This document shows, piece after piece, positions 61,958-64,000 of a DNA stretch of 64,000 nt. Made by a program: the position numbers and the translations under genes. The notes beneath the pieces were generated by a model, which did not search any database, was not told where the DNA came from, and saw only the letters and a program-made list of their open reading frames with translations. Positions within the stretch are counted from its first letter, which is position 1; the number at the start of each line of letters is the position of its first letter. The stretch spans positions 62,001 to 126,000 of the forward strand of contig NZ_JAUMKB010000011.1 of NCBI RefSeq assembly GCF_030519375.1, in the 5' to 3' direction. This stretch comes from Mucilaginibacter tolerans (GTDB lineage Bacteria; Bacteroidota; Bacteroidia; Sphingobacteriales; Sphingobacteriaceae).

Positions 61958-64000
61958 CTAGTAAACAAATATTTCATCAACTAAAAGCATAGCCTTGGCC
62001 CCGGCGCCGTATTCTCCTTCGGGAATGATCCCTTTATTTATTCCGACAACTTTTATATACCGCGCTTGTGTATCTTTTAACGAAGCCTTTATAATGTTTA
62101 TGCCATTGATAGCGAAATCCTTTTGACTATACACCTGAGTATAATTAGTTCCATCTGACGATACCCAAAAACTCAATTCTGTTGGTTCCCACATTCGTTG
62201 CCAGTGATATTTTAAAACATTTGTGCCTATTAAGTTGATTTTCTGAACGCTGCCCAAATCAATAACCGCTTCCAGGTTTGCGCCGCTGAAGCCAAACCAT
62301 TGCCCATCATTGTACAAGTTACTGCCCTCTATGCCATTTACCAGTGCTGATGGATCGCCAGGATTATAATTTTCAGCCGGCTGAAAAGTGAGTGTTACAG
62401 GTTTGCCTACAGCCTTGTGGAATGAAATCCTCTTTTGAAATGTCCGGCCTTGCTGCTGGTCATTTTTAAAGACGGCAGCTTTTACAATTTCACCCTTGTC
62501 AATGACCAGGGCATCATGATAAACCGGGGTATATAATCCTGGTGCGGTTCCGTTAGTTGTATAGTGGATGACGCCATGAGGCAAAGTAGAATCTAAATTG
62601 ATTAATGTTTTGCCATTCGGATTTTTACCAATTGTATAAGTGATCTCATCAAAAACATTTGCCGCATGTATACCTAGCTTTTTAAACAAAGGATACTGTT
62701 GTCTCAATCTGCTTAAAAAATCAATATAATCCCTGTTCTCTTTGGATGACCAGGCCGTTTCAGCAAGTGCTAACATCCGGGGAAACATCATATACTCTGC
62801 TTTTTGTTTACTGTCCAGGTATTCACTCCATACATTGGCCTGGACACCCAGGATATATTTCGATTGGGTAGAGTCCAGTACTGAAGGTATTGGCTCATAA
62901 CTATAGATCTTTTTTAGGGGTAAGTATCCACCGGCAGCAAGTTGCTCGTCAGGATAAAGCGATTGGTAATAATCAAGATAAACATATTTTTCCGGGGTCA
63001 TCACTACCTGGTGTTGTTGCTTCGCAGCTGCAATGCCGCCTTTCTCTCCCGTCCAACTCATCACTGTAGCGCCCGGGCTTAAGCCACCCTCCAATATTTC
63101 ATCCCAACCAATAATTTGCCGCCCTTTACTGTTCAGATATCTTTCGATGCGTTTGATAAAATAACTTTGCAATTCACTCTCGTCTTTCAGATTCTCATCT
63201 GCCATGCGTTTTTGGCATTTCGGGCAGGTATGCCAGCGTTGTTTAGGACATTCATCGCCTCCGATATGGATATATTTTGAGGGAAAGAGATTTAGAACTT
63301 CATCAAGAACATCTTGTAAAAAAACAAAGGTGGCATTGTTGCCTGCACAGTAGACGTCGCTGAAAACGCCCCAATAAGTAGCAGTTTGATAAGGCCCTCC
63401 GGTGCATCCCAGGTTCGGGTATGCGGTTAATGCGGCCATAGCGTGCCCCGGCATTTCTATTTCGGGTATAATTGTGATGTGTCTTTCAGCCGCATATTTG
63501 ACAACCTGCCTTACTTCATCCTGTGTGTAATACCCGCCATATCGTTGGCCATCAAAAATATGCGGAAGATCCTTTTTATGCCCTACCAGGGTTTCATTTC
63601 TGTAAGCTGCAACAGACTGAAGTCTTGGGTATCTTTTAATCTCAATACGCCAGCCCTGGTCATCTGTCAAATGCCAGTGAAAGGTATTGATCTTGTACAG
63701 GGCAAGCACATCTATCCATTTTTTTATCTGATCTGCCGTAAAAAAATGACGGCTTACATCCAAATGCATGCCCCTGTAAGCGAAACGCGGATGGTCCTCA
63801 ATTATACATCCGGGAACAGCATGGTTGATAGTGCGACCAGCCAGTTGGATCAACGACTGTAAGCCATAAAATACCCCTGCCGCGTCATGCCCGGTTATCG
63901 ATACGTGTTTTTCATCCACCACGAATAAATAACCCTCAGAATAAGGTATACTATTAGAGTCAATTGCTAATCGTATGAAATTTGAAGAGGCTTTGTGCGA
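61958..64000 (-). CDS. Beta-N-acetylhexosaminidase, GH20 (5' end outside window)
   Basis: The frame is open beyond 63922 up to the right edge (about 680 residues seen), so the N-terminus including the signal peptide is missing. The visible part has the end of the GH20b domain, the GH20 barrel (FHWHLTDDQGWRIEIKRYP; catalytic HIGGDECPKQRW with the Asp-Glu pair; WDEILEGGLSPGATVMSW), a chitobiase-type C-terminal domain (GVIHYTTNGTAPGLYTPVY) and an F5/8-type (discoidin) module near the end. It removes GlcNAc or GalNAc from glycans at the cell surface. It converges on the rubredoxin gene with 8 bases between stops. Confidence 0.93.
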   Translation of the reverse strand, partial: SHKASSNFIRLAIDSNSIPYSEGYLFVVDEKHVSITGHDAAGVFYGLQSLIQLAGRTINHAVPGCIIEDHPRFAYRGMHLDVSRHFFTADQIKKWIDVLALYKINTFHWHLTDDQGWRIEIKRYPRLQSVAAYRNETLVGHKKDLPHIFDGQRYGGYYTQDEVRQVVKYAAERHITIIPEIEMPGHAMAALTAYPNLGCTGGPYQTATYWGVFSDVYCAGNNATFVFLQDVLDEVLNLFPSKYIHIGGDECPKQRWHTCPKCQKRMADENLKDESELQSYFIKRIERYLNSKGRQIIGWDEILEGGLSPGATVMSWTGEKGGIAAAKQQHQVVMTPEKYVYLDYYQSLYPDEQLAAGGYLPLKKIYSYEPIPSVLDSTQSKYILGVQANVWSEYLDSKQKAEYMMFPRMLALAETAWSSKENRDYIDFLSRLRQQYPLFKKLGIHAANVFDEITYTIGKNPNGKTLINLDSTLPHGVIHYTTNGTAPGLYTPVYHDALVIDKGEIVKAAVFKNDQQQGRTFQKRISFHKAVGKPVTLTFQPAENYNPGDPSALVNGIEGSNLYNDGQWFGFSGANLEAVIDLGSVQKINLIGTNVLKYHWQRMWEPTELSFWVSSDGTNYTQVYSQKDFAINGINIIKASLKDTQARYIKVVGINKGIIPEGEYGAGAKAMLLVDEIFVY

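Noticed and set aside
1..64000. tRNA, rRNA or CRISPR genes
   Set aside because: No cloverleaf-like gap sequence, rRNA-like stretch or regularly spaced repeat was found; gaps are mostly short.

Overview
The window looks like a chromosomal segment from a member of the Bacteroidota, most likely Sphingobacteriaceae (Mucilaginibacter/Pedobacter-like). The grounds are gene content (DUF5686 and GIN-domain proteins, GH127/GH43/GH20 glycosidases, FtsX-type permease, M81 peptidase), the near absence of Shine-Dalgarno sequences, and several promoters of the Bacteroidota type (TTTG, about 20 nt, TAnnTTTG). No rRNA, tRNA, CRISPR array, integrase or transposase was seen. The genus is an inference, not a match.

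Layout. 1-3890: leftward operon of two family-2 glycosyltransferases, a membrane protein and a GH3-family acyl-adenylating protein cut by the left edge, with a MITE-like repeat between the glycosyltransferase genes. 4037-14625: M1 peptidase, polysaccharide deacetylase, small exported protein, PfkB sugar kinase, FtsX-like ABC permease with a possible sigma-54 promoter, exported FAD oxidase, and a nucleotide-sugar-epimerase-like protein. 14708-20396: GH43 glycosidase, two AraC regulators, alcohol dehydrogenase, SDR, DUF302 and DUF4287 proteins. 20556-27090: TetR regulator with an RND efflux pump (adaptor, inner-membrane pump, outer-membrane channel). 27275-31580: START-domain protein, unknown 117-aa protein, DUF5686 barrel protein and MarR regulator, linked by shared inverted-repeat operators. 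31840-36355: GIN-domain protein, FGGY kinase, secreted lipoprotein nuclease, and an ArsR/SRPBCC pair. 36448-41577: GH127, OsmC, sialidase-like and M81 genes in one operon. 41625-45317: two leftward operons sharing an AraC box (PEP-mutase-like protein plus SnoaL-like protein; DUF4440 protein plus AraC), then threonine aldolase.

45436-61949 is a nitrate assimilation island of about 16.5 kb. It encodes sirohaem methyltransferase, NirB, NirD, a Crp/Fnr regulator with an FNR-like cysteine cluster, an outer-membrane porin, the NrtA/NrtB/NrtD nitrate ABC transporter, NarK, an unusual 1172-aa nitrate reductase that carries its own FAD and BFD [2Fe-2S] domains, and a 487-aa protein joining a sulfite/nitrite-reductase-like N-terminus without sirohaem cysteines to a C-terminal rubredoxin. 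Read together: the porin admits nitrate, Nrt and NarK import it, the fused reductase makes nitrite, and NirBD with sirohaem makes ammonium. The rubredoxin protein is the most novel component and may be an electron carrier or assembly partner. A GH20 hexosaminidase cut by the right edge closes the window.

The best candidates for undescribed biology are the fused reductase with its rubredoxin partner, the structured leader before the porin, and the operator networks for MarR, ArsR, TetR and AraC regulators that can be read directly from the intergenic sequence.
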